The translations under genes and the position numbers were made by a program. Shown here in pieces: positions 52,085 to 62,065 of a stretch of DNA of 64,000 nt (position 1 is its first letter; every line of letters begins with the position of its first letter). The stretch comes from Glaesserella sp041817755 (lineage in GTDB: Bacteria > Pseudomonadota > Gammaproteobacteria > Enterobacterales > Pasteurellaceae): the NCBI RefSeq assembly GCF_041817755.1, contig NZ_JBGYBX010000039.1, positions 1 to 64,000 on the forward strand, given 5' to 3'. The notes under the pieces were generated by a model. The model was not told the DNA's origin and did not search any database. It saw only the letters and a program-made list of their open reading frames with translations.

Positions 52085-52714
52085 TTACATCCAAGCATTA
52101 TTACGAATCACACCGACAGCAATACCTTCAATTTCGATGAATGATGTGCGGGGATCCACGACAATGGCTTTCAGATCATCATTTTCCGGATGAAGATAGA
52201 TTAATTCGCCTTTTCTCTCCAAGCGTTTTACCGTTACTTCATCATCCACGCGGACAACCACGACTTGCCCGTTGCGTACACTGTTCGTTTTATGTACGGC
52301 AAGCAAATCACCGTCCAAAATACCGATTTTTTCCATCGAATTACCGTTTACGCGCAATAAATAATCTGCGTGCGGAGAAAACATGGCGCCGTTAACCGGA
52401 TAATGGCTTTCCACATGTTCGATCGCCATAATCGGCGAACCTGCCGCGACTTTACCGACAAGCGGTAAACCTTCTTCGTCATTGGCAGCTTCATCATCAA
52501 CCAAAATACGAATACCGCGCGATGTGCCCGAAAGCATTTCGATATAGCCTTTACGGGCAAGCGCCTTTAAATGCTCTTCCGCCGCATTCGGCGATTTAAA
52601 GCCGATTTCACGGGCGATTTCTACGCGTGTCGGCGGCATTCCGGTCGTTTCAATATGATTTTTCACAAAATCAAAAATTTCTTGCTGGCGAGCGGTTAAA
52701 TGTTGACGTTTCAT
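52085..52714 (-). CDS. lexA: SOS repressor LexA
   Basis: Repressor and self-cleaving protease of the SOS regulon, 209 residues. HTH (MPPTRVEIAREIGFKSPNAAEEHL), Ala91-Gly92 cleavage site in VAAGSP, catalytic Ser126 (NGNSM) and Lys163 (EVTVKRL). I start at 52714 (MKRQHLTARQQEIF) after GAGGA; the frame stays open to 52753 through the LexA box. It is autoregulated by the box just upstream. Confidence 0.96.
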   Translation of the reverse strand: MKRQHLTARQQEIFDFVKNHIETTGMPPTRVEIAREIGFKSPNAAEEHLKALARKGYIEMLSGTSRGIRILVDDEAANDEEGLPLVGKVAAGSPIMAIEHVESHYPVNGAMFSPHADYLLRVNGNSMEKIGILDGDLLAVHKTNSVRNGQVVVVRVDDEVTVKRLERKGELIYLHPENDDLKAIVVDPRTSFIEIEGIAVGVIRNNAWM

Positions 52715-52724
52715 TTCATCCTCA

Positions 52725-52740
52725 CTGTCTTTATATACAG
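52725..52740 (-). promoter_or_regulatory. LexA box upstream of lexA
   Basis: CTGTCTTTATATACAG is a perfect CTGT-N8-ACAG. A weaker half-matching copy (TTGA-N8-ACAG) follows at 52747-52762, where many enterobacterial lexA genes have a second box. Confidence 0.88.
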
Positions 52741-52865
52741 AAAATATTGACATTATATACAGTGAAATGTGTTTTGTAACTAAATAAATGCGGATTTATA
52801 GAATAAATGTATGATAAAATTTTGGCGAATCCAATCCGATCATAATTATTCAAAAGGATATAAAA

Positions 52866-55316
52866 ATGGCAAGCTTATTGAGTTTATATCATTCCATCTT
52901 GAATCTACCGCTTTCTCTATTGGTTAAATCCCGTTCTATTCCGACCGACCCGGTGAATGAATTGGCACTTAACTTGGAGCAACCCATTGTTTATGTGTTG
53001 CCTTATACGTCACAAAGTGACTTATTAATCTTACAAAAAAACTGTCGAAGCCTGAATTTGCCCGATCCACTACAGTCAAACTACATTCAAGGGCAATCTC
53101 TACCACGTTACGTCTTTTTAGACGAAGGACGTCGCTTTTTTAAATCGAAAGGCGCCAAAAGCGAAACCGTTTCTGTTTTTTACCGTTATTTGGATCTCAA
53201 CCGCCATGACGAAAACCTTAATGTGCAAGTCGTTCCGGTTTCCGTTTTGTGGGGGCGTGCGCCCGGTAAAGAAAAAGGCTTGCCGGTATTACGTTTGTTA
53301 GGACCATTTCAACGTTTGGTGACGATGATTTGGTTCGGACGTGATAATTTCGTCCGTTTTTCACAAGCCGTTTCACTACGCAACATGATTTCAGACCACG
53401 TAGACGATGAAAAAATTGCGCAAAAACTGGCTAGGGTTGCCAAAATCCACTTTGCCAAACAACGTTATTCTGCAACCGGACCGCAATTGCCGGATCGCCA
53501 AGCAATGTTTAACAAACTACTTCAATCACCGGCAATCGTTGCCGCAATTGAGGACGAAGCACAAAAACCGAAAGGCTCTCCTGAAAAAGCGCGTAAAGAA
53601 GCCGAAAAAATTTTGGATGAAATTGCCGCTCACGTTCGTCATGAAAGTTTGAGAACCGCCGATCGTTTATTAAGTTGGCTGTGGAATAAGCTCTACCAAG
53701 GGATTAATGTACAATATGCCGAGCGCGTGCGTAAATTGGCATTAGAAGGACATGAATTAGTGTATGTGCCGTGTCACCGTAGTCACATGGATTATTTACT
53801 GCTTTCTTATATCCTTTACCATCAAGGTTTGGTGCCTCCGCATATTGCCGCAGGCATCAATTTGAATTTCTGGCCGGCAGGACCGATTTTCCGCAGCTGG
53901 GGGGCTTTTTTTATTCGTCGTACATTTAAAGGTAACCGCCTTTATTCCACCATTTTCCGTGAATATTTAGCGGAACTGTTCTACCGCGGCTATTCCGTCG
54001 AATATTTTATCGAAGGCGGTCGCTCACGCACCGGTCGTTTATTGGAACCGAAAACCGGCATGATGTCGATGACATTACAAGCCTTACAACGCGGTTTGAC
54101 CCGCCCTATCAGTATCGTGCCGGTTTACATCGGCTATGAGCATGTTTTAGAAGTCGATACCTATGAAAAAGAATTGCGTGGAGCAGAAAAAGAGAAAGAA
54201 AATGCCGGCTTGGTTTTACGTGTAATTAAAAAATTACGTAATTTAGGACAAGGCTATGTGAATTTCGGCGAACCAATTTCACTAAACTCCTATCTGAACC
54301 AGCATTTCCCGGAATGGAAAGAAAGCAGCGCCAAACCGAAATGGTTGAACACAGCGGTTGAATTGGTTTCCCAACAAGTTATGGTCAATATTAACAATGC
54401 CGCCGCCGTCAATGCCAAGAACTTAATCGGCTCGGTATTGCTTGCTTCGCGTCAACGTGCGTTGACGCGCGAACAATTAATTGAACAAGTGGAAAGCTAT
54501 CTTCAACTGTTCAAACATGTGCCTTATTCAGCGGATGTGACAATACCGAACGATTCGGCGGAACAGATGCTCAGTCATGTACTGACTTTACCGCGTTCCG
54601 GCGTGATTTCGGAAAAAGACAATTTCGGTGAAATTATTCGATTAGAACGACAATCTGCGGTATTGATGACCTATTACCGCAATAATATTCAGCACCTTTT
54701 CGTATTACCGTCATTGGTTGCCAGCATTGTGTTGCATCACGAAGCGGTTTCGAAAGATCTTATTTTGCAAAGCGTCAAACGGATTTATCCGTTCTTAAAA
54801 GCGGAACTTTTCCTGCACTTTGAAGAAAGCGAAGTCCGTCCGCATATTGAAGCCATTCTGAGCGAATTCACCCATCAAGGCTTGATTAAAAACGAAAGCG
54901 ATATGTTTGTGATTAACCGTCGTCGCCTTCGTGCATTACAGCTGCATTCCGCAGGTATCAGAGAATTACTGCAACGTTATTATATCAGCTTAAGTATTCT
55001 GCTTGAGCACCCCGAAATCAGCCGTAACAATATGGAAAAAGAGAGCCGCTTTATTGCACAGCGACTCTCGGTATTGCACGGTATCAATGCACCGGAATTT
55101 TTCGACAAAATACTGTTTTCAACTGTCAGTAATACATTGAAAGATCAAGGTTATTTTGATGAACAAGGTAATAGTGTCGTCAGTAAAGTTCAAACGACCG
55201 AAGAGCTTTTGAGAGGATTGATTTCCGTCGAAATCCAGCAAACCATTCAAGGAGCAATGATCAAATCGGAAGAAAGGGATACAGAAGGGCAAATGCAAGA
55301 CTCAAAAGAAGATTAG
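52866..55316 (+). CDS. plsB: Glycerol-3-phosphate acyltransferase PlsB
   Basis: Inner-membrane enzyme that adds the first acyl chain to glycerol 3-phosphate. 816 residues (E. coli 807). The HX4D motif HRSHMD is at 304-309, GPIFRSWGAFFIRR is block II, IEGGRSRTGRLLEPKTGM block III and ISIVPVYIGYEHVLE block IV. AAAGGA precedes the ATG. It is divergent from lexA, as in E. coli where plsB and lexA are neighbours; the LexA box lies 126 bp upstream, too far to be assumed to act. Confidence 0.96.
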   Translation: MASLLSLYHSILNLPLSLLVKSRSIPTDPVNELALNLEQPIVYVLPYTSQSDLLILQKNCRSLNLPDPLQSNYIQGQSLPRYVFLDEGRRFFKSKGAKSETVSVFYRYLDLNRHDENLNVQVVPVSVLWGRAPGKEKGLPVLRLLGPFQRLVTMIWFGRDNFVRFSQAVSLRNMISDHVDDEKIAQKLARVAKIHFAKQRYSATGPQLPDRQAMFNKLLQSPAIVAAIEDEAQKPKGSPEKARKEAEKILDEIAAHVRHESLRTADRLLSWLWNKLYQGINVQYAERVRKLALEGHELVYVPCHRSHMDYLLLSYILYHQGLVPPHIAAGINLNFWPAGPIFRSWGAFFIRRTFKGNRLYSTIFREYLAELFYRGYSVEYFIEGGRSRTGRLLEPKTGMMSMTLQALQRGLTRPISIVPVYIGYEHVLEVDTYEKELRGAEKEKENAGLVLRVIKKLRNLGQGYVNFGEPISLNSYLNQHFPEWKESSAKPKWLNTAVELVSQQVMVNINNAAAVNAKNLIGSVLLASRQRALTREQLIEQVESYLQLFKHVPYSADVTIPNDSAEQMLSHVLTLPRSGVISEKDNFGEIIRLERQSAVLMTYYRNNIQHLFVLPSLVASIVLHHEAVSKDLILQSVKRIYPFLKAELFLHFEESEVRPHIEAILSEFTHQGLIKNESDMFVINRRRLRALQLHSAGIRELLQRYYISLSILLEHPEISRNNMEKESRFIAQRLSVLHGINAPEFFDKILFSTVSNTLKDQGYFDEQGNSVVSKVQTTEELLRGLISVEIQQTIQGAMIKSEERDTEGQMQDSKED

Positions 55317-55372
55317 TGATGATGACTTAGGGCAAGAAAAGATAGTTTTCTTGTTCATATTTTCAAAAATAG

Positions 55373-55406
55373 GGCTTAAAGTCTTGTACTATACAGGCTT
55401 TAAGCC
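55373..55406. other. Hairpin in the plsB/mlaA convergent gap
   Basis: GGCTTAAAG/CTTTAAGCC, a 9-bp stem with a 16-nt loop and no good T-run on either side. It may take part in 3'-end formation; weak evidence. Confidence 0.4.
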
Positions 55407-55488
55407 ACTTCTTAGCAACTAATTTCTTATTACACCTTTCTTCGTTAATTCGATTTCATACACAACTTATTGTTTAGATAAACTTAAG

Positions 55489-56241
55489 TTAATCGATATT
55501 TTTCAGTTCATCTTCGGAAAGTATTTCTTTTCCGTCATCATTTTCCGTCTTACCGTCTTTCACTTTAAATTCTAAATTTTGAAAATAGGCTTCACGGAAA
55601 GTCGTGTAGGGATCTTGTGATTGTTTTAACAATGATTCCTGCCCGAGAAGTTTTGATCTTGAATCAACGCCTTGTACAACATATTTCGTTAATCCCCACG
55701 GGAAGGTTAATAATGAAAGAGCAGGATATGTCGTATCAACGAGTCGCCCCAAGTCTTGACGCGGTGTCGCCGGCCCATAAGCCGGAAGCATAACGTAAGG
55801 CCCCGTCGGTACATTATAGCTACCCAAGGTATCACCAAATTCTCTTCGACCGTTGTCTAATTTCAAATCATCCGTTAAGCTGGCAAAATCAATCAAACCG
55901 CCTAAACCAAAAATAGAGTTAAACCAGAAACGGGTAAAGTGGATCATTGCTTTTTGTCCTTCTCCTTCCAATAACCGGTTCACAAAACTTGCCGGTTCAT
56001 CCAAATTATTTGCGACATTCACCAGGCCTGTTTTTACCGGACTCGGGACATAATCACGCCAACCTTTAGCTACCGGTTCAAGGACATAAGGATCCAAATA
56101 GTCATAATTGACTTTCCACATAGCACGGTTAAATCCTTCCAACGGATCATTGCGTTGCCCGGTTTCAGGGTTAATCGAAGAAGAACATGCCGTGAGGGTA
56201 AAACTCACAATAATAAAAAATAAAGATTTAATGTTATTCAT
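55489..56241 (-). CDS. mlaA: Outer-membrane lipid-asymmetry lipoprotein MlaA (VacJ)
   Basis: Lipoprotein of 250 residues that removes misplaced phospholipids from the outer leaflet together with the Mla system. The signal peptide ends in the lipobox LTAC (Cys19). DPLEGFNRAMWKVNYDYLD, FVNRLLEGEGQKA, FWFNSIFGLGGLIDFA and YGPATPRQDLGRLVD are family motifs. The tail (225-250) is acidic and disordered. It lies downstream of gloC by 4 nt. The only lipoprotein I see in the window. Confidence 0.95.
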   Translation of the reverse strand: MNNIKSLFFIIVSFTLTACSSSINPETGQRNDPLEGFNRAMWKVNYDYLDPYVLEPVAKGWRDYVPSPVKTGLVNVANNLDEPASFVNRLLEGEGQKAMIHFTRFWFNSIFGLGGLIDFASLTDDLKLDNGRREFGDTLGSYNVPTGPYVMLPAYGPATPRQDLGRLVDTTYPALSLLTFPWGLTKYVVQGVDSRSKLLGQESLLKQSQDPYTTFREAYFQNLEFKVKDGKTENDDGKEILSEDELKNID

Positions 56242-56245
56242 TCAC

Positions 56246-56881
56246 TTACACTTCTTTTAAAAAGGGATTGTTTTTCTTCTCGCGCCCGACTGTTGTATGA
56301 GCGCCATGACCGGGGATAATGATGAAATCATCTGCTAAATCAAAGAGTTTAGTCCGAATACTGTGGATAAGCTGATCAAAATTGCCTTGATACAAATCCG
56401 TCCTTCCGATACTATTTTGAAATAACACATCACCGGTAAACGCAATTTGATCTTGAAAATCAAAAAAGCCAATATGACCGGGAGCATGACCGGGAAGATG
56501 ACGAATGTGGAATTTTAAAGCACCTACTTCAATTTCGTCCCCTTCTTCCAACCAATGATCCGGAAGAAAAGCATTTACCGGAGGTAAACCATAACTGGTA
56601 CAAATTTGTGGAAGCATCTCAAATAGGGGGCAATCCTCCCGTTGAGAACCAAACACCTCAACATTAAAATGTGTTCTTAATGTGTCAACCGCCATGATAT
56701 GATCTAAATGGGCGTGTGTTATCAGTAACTTTCGCACATGAAGCTGATGTTCTTCAACAAATTTGATTATTTTTTGTGCTTCATCGCCCGCATCAATAAT
56801 TGCCGCATTTTTTTGTTCATCCCAAATGATGCTGCAATTTTGTTGAAATGCACTGACCGGAATAATTTGTAAATTAAACAT
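56246..56881 (-). CDS. gloC: Metallo-beta-lactamase-fold hydrolase GloC (YcbL)
   Basis: Type II glyoxalase of 211 residues, splitting S-lactoylglutathione. The metal site is THAHLDHI (about 57-64), then LPGHAPGHIGFF, FTGDVLF and PGHGAHT. Full length for YcbL and without the C-terminal helical domain of GloB. It lies between mepK and mlaA; the ldtD-mepK-gloC order is as in E. coli (ycbB-ycbK-ycbL). Confidence 0.88.
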   Translation of the reverse strand: MFNLQIIPVSAFQQNCSIIWDEQKNAAIIDAGDEAQKIIKFVEEHQLHVRKLLITHAHLDHIMAVDTLRTHFNVEVFGSQREDCPLFEMLPQICTSYGLPPVNAFLPDHWLEEGDEIEVGALKFHIRHLPGHAPGHIGFFDFQDQIAFTGDVLFQNSIGRTDLYQGNFDQLIHSIRTKLFDLADDFIIIPGHGAHTTVGREKKNNPFLKEV

Positions 56882-56895
56882 AATCTATATCGCAA

Positions 56896-57453
56896 TTACA
56901 CACCGCGCCAAGTGCGAATCGGTCCGGTATCTACATGCACAAAATTACTCCGTGGATAAAATCCTACGCCGCCATTATTCAAGCTCTCTGCAACGGCTCG
57001 GATACGGGCTAACGGCACACCTTCAATACGAAAATCAATTGCTTTGCCTAGAATGTGATAACTGTTACTTGCAACTCCACGACTACGGCGACGCATCCTT
57101 GCATTGGTTTGGGCAGAGCGATAGCCGCTTAACATTAAGATTTCCGAACTACGGGAACCTAAACGTGCTTGAATTTGGGTAAGCTTAAAAAACAATCTCG
57201 GATCGATTGTACGAACTTGGTTTGTATGGCGATCCCGCATGATATGATTTAGTTTATTTAATGTTGCACCGGCAAAGCCTGTCGGCATATAAGGGACAAC
57301 GACTTTTTCCCCGGTATTTAAACTTCTCATACGGAAAAGAAGGGGTTTAGGTGTAGAAACAATAGCTTGTACATAACTTGGCAGAAGGCTTGCTCCCAGC
57401 ATAATACCTCCCAAAGAAAGCCATCTACGACGTTGTAAATTTGGTTGCTCCAT
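56896..57453 (-). CDS. mepK: Murein endopeptidase MepK (YcbK)
   Basis: DUF882/M15-like peptidase of 185 residues that cuts mDap-mDap (3-3) cross-links. A twin-arginine signal (RRRWLSLGG, 8-16) indicates Tat export. Zinc ligands His133, Asp140 (SYHILGKAID) and His173 (FVHVDTG). I start at 57453, after GAGGAAAA; an ATG 12 nt upstream is part of that site. It is 149 nt downstream of ldtD, the enzyme that makes 3-3 links. Confidence 0.92.
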   Translation of the reverse strand: MEQPNLQRRRWLSLGGIMLGASLLPSYVQAIVSTPKPLLFRMRSLNTGEKVVVPYMPTGFAGATLNKLNHIMRDRHTNQVRTIDPRLFFKLTQIQARLGSRSSEILMLSGYRSAQTNARMRRRSRGVASNSYHILGKAIDFRIEGVPLARIRAVAESLNNGGVGFYPRSNFVHVDTGPIRTWRGV

Positions 57454-57602
57454 TATTTTCCTCATTATTTAAAATGATGATTTATCACTGGCTCCTCCTC
57501 TTAGTTTCCTGTAATAAATCATTTTGTCTCCGTTAGTAGAGTTATAAAAAATAAAGTTCCGAGAAGCAAGGTAATCCTCTCGGAATTTTGTAAATTTATG
57601 AA

Positions 57603-59174
57603 TTAGATCACAGTTTTGAGTTTATTCCAGTCAAATGAGACTGCCGGAATTTTCGTATCATAACGATAAATATCCGGTAAAGAATACACTCGACCGTCTT
57701 CAACCCATGCCGTCACATAATACAAATATACCGGGTTATCCGAATGAATTCGCGCTGACGTTGTTTTTTTACTACCTAATACGTTCGCCTTTTTCTGTTC
57801 TGACCACCCCGCTTCTTTTAATAATAATGTTGCCAACTCATCCGCTTTTGCAACTCGGACACATCCGGAACTCAATGCTCGATCATTTTTATTAAACAGC
57901 TCTCGGTTAGGCGTATCATGTAAATAAATAGCATCCGAACTCGGCATATTAAACTTATAACGCCCTAACGCACTGTCATCTCCTGCTTTTTGGCGTATAT
58001 GGTAAGGGAAATTTTTAGTCGGATTATCATAAGCCGCCCAATTGATGTTATACGGATTCACTTTATTTCCATTACCGTCAATAATTTCATAACCGCGACG
58101 TTCTACATAACTAGGATCTTTACGCATTTTAGGTACGAGATCTTTATTCTTAATGCTTGCCGGTACATTCCAAGGCGGATTAACCACCACATTACTGAGC
58201 TTACTGTACATCACCGGGGTGCGGCGATCATCCCGCCCGACAATCACTTTTGACTGTAATGTCAATTTGCCGTCACGAAAATAATAAAGTTGGTAACTCG
58301 GTATATTCACAAAAATACCGTTATTAAAACTTGGAATTAAACGTAAACGTTGTGCATTTAACGCTAATTTTGTAAATGACGTATTTCCGCCGGATTGAGC
58401 TTGTTGCGCAGCCTCTTTCGATTTTTTCCGTTTGGTTGATTTCTTCTCCGTATTCGTCACACTGCCATGCGGAGACATCAAAAATAATTGCTGAACCGTC
58501 TCCTGATAAACATGATTACGCGGTACTAAATTTGACACAAATTGGGCGGACGAACCGCTTTTAACCGTACCGTTCCACGCGTGGATAAGTTCTTCTGCAG
58601 GCGCTTTCGGCTGATAACTGCCTAAGTTATACAACCATTGATTTGCATTTTTTTCGACGTTTTTGCTGTAATAAAGGTAATCAAGAAAACTATCCGTTAA
58701 TAAAATATCACGTGCAAAACCGGATTCGGTATTCAAAATTTGTTGTAATGCGCCGGCTGATTTTGTCGACACACCGCTGGCTGCAAAAACGGCGTACTCC
58801 TTCAAGAATATTTTCTCCGCCGTTTTATCCCGCCATAACGGGGAAAAATCGTGATCTAAATACACTTTTGCGGTAGTCGCACTTAAAAGCAATCGGTTAT
58901 TTCCGATTTCTTGTTGAAGACGGGCTTGTGCTGCAGCTAATTTTTCTGCGGCAATACGTTTTTCCTCTTGTAACTGAATTGCGTATTCTGCTTGCTTTGC
59001 AAGCTCTTTCGCTCTCGCTTGTTGCGCTTCAAAGCTGAATTGAGGTAATACGGAATCGGTCGTGGCGGATGTTTTCGCCGCAACCGAATCAGATAAAACC
59101 TCTATAGCCGGTGCAGTTTCCGCGATGGCGACACTCGATAGCATAATAAAAGGAAAAAACTTCAGTGCTTTCAT
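57603..59174 (-). CDS. ldtD: L,D-transpeptidase LdtD (YcbB-like)
   Basis: Periplasmic enzyme that forms 3-3 peptidoglycan cross-links. 523 residues, shorter than E. coli LdtD (615), mainly in the N-terminal half. A signal peptide covers 1-18 and a helical, Ala/Glu/Lys-rich stretch about 45-95; the YkuD catalytic domain (about 300-460) has HDTPNRELF and SSGCVRV with catalytic Cys438. A Lys-rich loop (KKSTKRKKSKEAAQ) near 250 is unusual. The gene lies 92 nt downstream of prc with a hairpin between them. Confidence 0.9.
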   Translation of the reverse strand: MKALKFFPFIMLSSVAIAETAPAIEVLSDSVAAKTSATTDSVLPQFSFEAQQARAKELAKQAEYAIQLQEEKRIAAEKLAAAQARLQQEIGNNRLLLSATTAKVYLDHDFSPLWRDKTAEKIFLKEYAVFAASGVSTKSAGALQQILNTESGFARDILLTDSFLDYLYYSKNVEKNANQWLYNLGSYQPKAPAEELIHAWNGTVKSGSSAQFVSNLVPRNHVYQETVQQLFLMSPHGSVTNTEKKSTKRKKSKEAAQQAQSGGNTSFTKLALNAQRLRLIPSFNNGIFVNIPSYQLYYFRDGKLTLQSKVIVGRDDRRTPVMYSKLSNVVVNPPWNVPASIKNKDLVPKMRKDPSYVERRGYEIIDGNGNKVNPYNINWAAYDNPTKNFPYHIRQKAGDDSALGRYKFNMPSSDAIYLHDTPNRELFNKNDRALSSGCVRVAKADELATLLLKEAGWSEQKKANVLGSKKTTSARIHSDNPVYLYYVTAWVEDGRVYSLPDIYRYDTKIPAVSFDWNKLKTVI

Positions 59175-59210
59175 GTAATAAGAATCCGATCTGTAAAAAA
59201 TTCAATAAAA

Positions 59211-59237
59211 CAGACCGCTTGTCACGACTGCGGTCTG
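59211..59237 (-). terminator. Terminator between prc and ldtD, containing an uptake core
   Basis: CAGACCGC/GCGGTCTG with an 11-nt loop. On the minus strand TTTTATTG and then TTTTTT follow. One arm plus loop holds an exact uptake core (59213-59221). Confidence 0.65.
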
Positions 59238-59266
59238 CTAAAATCGATACATTATAAACGATTTTG

Positions 59267-61273
59267 TTATTTTTTATCAATTTGTAACCAATCGACCATC
59301 ATATGCTCCGCTTCTTTTAAGAAAAAATCGGGCGCTTCATAATCTTTCGGTAATTGTTCAATATTTTTCAACGTTTTTTTACCTTCACGTTTGAAACGGG
59401 CATTAATGTCCTTCAAGCGTTTGGCTTCATCCGCATTGTTTTCTTGCATGCGTTCCTCTAAATTCAATGAAGTAAACTTACGTTCATCACGTTCTTTACT
59501 GATTGCGATGTCTTCATTTAAAGTAATAAACTCCGGTTCTTTAGCAATACGTTCTTCATGCTTCTTAGTCAGTTCCGTAACAACATTGCGTGCATTACCC
59601 GCTTCAGCGTATGTCGCTGCCGGAATCTTATCCCATAGTAGCGCATTATCTTCAAAACTTTCACCGGTTTTTTCTGCATTTATGATTTCAGGGAACCGAA
59701 TATCCGCTTCAACACCTTTCAGTTGTGTACTACCGCCATTAATGCGATAAAATTTTTGAATCGTATATTGAATAAAGCCGAGAGGCTCTTGATCCAAATC
59801 ATAAACGAAATTTAAAGAGCGGCTTTGCTGCACGGTTCCTTTACCAAACGACTGCTGTCCTACCACTATCGCCCGATTATAATCCTGCATTGCAGCGGCA
59901 AAAATTTCTGAAGCCGATGCACTATGACGGTTAATCATCACCATAACGCGACCTTTATATGCCACATTCGGTTCCGGATCTTCGTGCACTTTAATCCGAT
60001 TAAAAGCGTCGCGAACTTGTACAACCGGTCCTTCTTTAATGAAAAGTCCTGTTAATTCCACAACTTCCGTTAATGAACCGCCGCCATTTTCACGCAAATC
60101 GATAATCAAACCGTCCGCTTTTTTGGCTTTCATTTCGTCAAGCAATTTACGCACGTCTTTAGTTAATCCGATATAAAAACCCGGAATTTTGATAACCGCA
60201 ATATTCTTACCGTCGATTTTATTCACCGTTAATTTCGCCGCACTGTCTTCCAAACGAATTTGATCCCTGACAAGCGTGACGATCTTATTTTTCCCGCCTT
60301 TCGCCGGTTCAATTTCAAGGTAAACTTTCGATCCTTTTTTCCCTTTGATTTTGTCGACGACATCATCCAAACGCCAGCCGACAACATCTTCAATTTTATC
60401 CGCCGATTGTCCCACACCAACGATTTTATCGTTTACCGATAATTTTTTGCTACGGGCGGCTGGTGCTCCCGGTACAAGGGATTTAATTTTTGTGACGTCA
60501 TCTTCCATCTCCAATGTCGCACCGATCCCCTCCAAAGAAAGATTCATGCTCTCTTGAAAACGTTTTGCAGCACGCGGTGAAAGGTAGCTGGTATGCGGAT
60601 CGATTTCTCTGGCAAACGCATTTAAATATGTTTGTAAAATATCATCCGCTTTATTTTGAGTTAAACGGCGGATAGACAAATTATAACGTTTTACTAACGT
60701 CTTCTTAATTTCGGGCCATTTTTTATCTTTTAAATACAGATTAATAATGTCGTATTTAACACGTTGTTTCCACAATTCATCAGCTTCTGCCGTGGTTTGA
60801 GGAAACGGGGCTTTTTCACGGTCATTTTCAATTTGATCTTTTTCTTTCAGATCAGGTTCTTTGTCCAATAACGAAAGGGCATATTTATAACGCTCGTAGC
60901 GACGCTTTGTCATCAAATCATACATTGCAAAAGCGATATCTAATTTTCCCTCATACAATTCATCATCTAATTTTGTCGCATATTTGGCCCGCATCTCATC
61001 AATGTCAGACTGCAAAAACGTATTATGCGCACCATCCAGCCAATTCACATAACGATCGAAGATTCTTTCTGAGAATTCATCATTCAATTGAAATTTATGA
61101 TAATGAGACTGTGTTAAACGTGCGGTCACACGCTTAGTCGATAAACTATGTTGTTCATTCGGTTGGGGAAGCACAAGTGCCTCCGCTTTAATGTCAGGTT
61201 CAACAGCAAAAGAAGTCAATGAAAATATCCCTGCTATTAAACCGGTGAGATAACTTAATTTATTACGCTTCAT
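59267..61273 (-). CDS. prc: Tail-specific periplasmic protease Prc
   Basis: C-terminal processing protease of 668 residues (E. coli 682). Signal peptide 1-23, N-terminal helical platform, a PDZ domain (about 235-320, SLEGIGATLEMEDD), then the S41 core with Ser in HSASASE and the general-base Lys in QSFGKGTVQ. It trims penicillin-binding proteins and regulates MepS through NlpI in E. coli. It lies 47 nt after proQ, the conserved proQ-prc pair. Confidence 0.95.
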   Translation of the reverse strand: MKRNKLSYLTGLIAGIFSLTSFAVEPDIKAEALVLPQPNEQHSLSTKRVTARLTQSHYHKFQLNDEFSERIFDRYVNWLDGAHNTFLQSDIDEMRAKYATKLDDELYEGKLDIAFAMYDLMTKRRYERYKYALSLLDKEPDLKEKDQIENDREKAPFPQTTAEADELWKQRVKYDIINLYLKDKKWPEIKKTLVKRYNLSIRRLTQNKADDILQTYLNAFAREIDPHTSYLSPRAAKRFQESMNLSLEGIGATLEMEDDVTKIKSLVPGAPAARSKKLSVNDKIVGVGQSADKIEDVVGWRLDDVVDKIKGKKGSKVYLEIEPAKGGKNKIVTLVRDQIRLEDSAAKLTVNKIDGKNIAVIKIPGFYIGLTKDVRKLLDEMKAKKADGLIIDLRENGGGSLTEVVELTGLFIKEGPVVQVRDAFNRIKVHEDPEPNVAYKGRVMVMINRHSASASEIFAAAMQDYNRAIVVGQQSFGKGTVQQSRSLNFVYDLDQEPLGFIQYTIQKFYRINGGSTQLKGVEADIRFPEIINAEKTGESFEDNALLWDKIPAATYAEAGNARNVVTELTKKHEERIAKEPEFITLNEDIAISKERDERKFTSLNLEERMQENNADEAKRLKDINARFKREGKKTLKNIEQLPKDYEAPDFFLKEAEHMMVDWLQIDKK

Positions 61274-61320
61274 ACAATTCCTAGATTAATTAATCCTAAA
61301 AATAAATCGGCTATTGGTGA

Positions 61321-61860
61321 TTATTTTTTACCTTTCCCGAATTTATTTTCTAATGCCGTTAAGCTTTCTAACGAAGCTTTAGGCGCATTTTGCCGAACCT
61401 TAACTTCGGCACGTTTTTTAGCGTTCTGCTCACGAGCCTGCTGTTTAAAAAAGGCTTTCCGCTGCTCTTTACGTTTTTCTTTTAATTCTTGCGCTTTACG
61501 TTCGGAGTACGCCGCTTTAGCCTCAGCTAACGAATGTGCAGCATGTTCCGCCTGCATCGCATCGACAACTCCCGCCTCTTCACCGTTTAGCCCGACACGT
61601 ACCGCCCCTTCTTTACAAGCATGCAAATAACGCCAACTCATCGTGTAAACCCGTAGCGCCTGACGCAATGCGGTTTTACTGACTTTATCGTCCCCGGTCA
61701 ATGCGTCGGCCAAATCTTGAAAAAGCCCGACTTTAAGCGGCTTTGCTTCACCTTCCGCAATAAAGCAAAGCGGAAACTTTTCAACTAAATAATGAATAAC
61801 TTCTTTCGTGGTTAATGCTGTTTTTTGATGTTGCTGTACTTCTTGTTGTTGCTCAGACAT
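61321..61860 (-). CDS. proQ: RNA chaperone ProQ
   Basis: FinO-domain RNA-binding protein, 179 residues (E. coli 232). The FinO domain covers about 20-125 (VIHYLVEKFPLCF, ALRQALRVYTMSWRYLHACKEGAVRVGL). A basic linker follows (KRKEQRKAFFKQQAREQNAKKRAEVKVR). The C-terminal Tudor-like domain of E. coli ProQ is missing; only a short SLESLTALENKFGKGKK remains, as in other short ProQ proteins. Conserved neighbour of prc. Confidence 0.93.
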   Translation of the reverse strand: MSEQQQEVQQHQKTALTTKEVIHYLVEKFPLCFIAEGEAKPLKVGLFQDLADALTGDDKVSKTALRQALRVYTMSWRYLHACKEGAVRVGLNGEEAGVVDAMQAEHAAHSLAEAKAAYSERKAQELKEKRKEQRKAFFKQQAREQNAKKRAEVKVRQNAPKASLESLTALENKFGKGKK

Positions 61861-62004
61861 AGTATTTTCCAGTGATTAATTTCAGGTTAGAAAAATAGTG
61901 CTTACTATATTTTATTTACCGAACCGCGTCTATAGATACGGGAATGAAGTTTCATTTAGACCCCAATAAAATTTCAACTTATGTAAAAAATCATTAAATT
62001 TGAT

Positions 62005-62065
62005 TTGCCTTTGTGATCAAGAAATGCTCTAATCCTATCCGGCGATGATATTTTCATCGCCGTCT
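62005..62065 (+). promoter_or_regulatory. Cold-shock gene promoter and 5'-terminal hairpin
   Basis: TTGCCT (62005-62010), a 17-bp spacer and TCTAAT (62028-62033) put the start near 62040. The transcript would then begin with GGCGATGA/TCATCGCC (about 62041-62062), a strong stem with a 5-nt loop and a TCTTGTTTT tail. The remaining leader is about 30 nt. Confidence 0.6.

Noticed and set aside
52747..52762. Second LexA box upstream of lexA
   Set aside because: Only the ACAG half matches; the other half is TTGA rather than CTGT, so I mention it only as weak.
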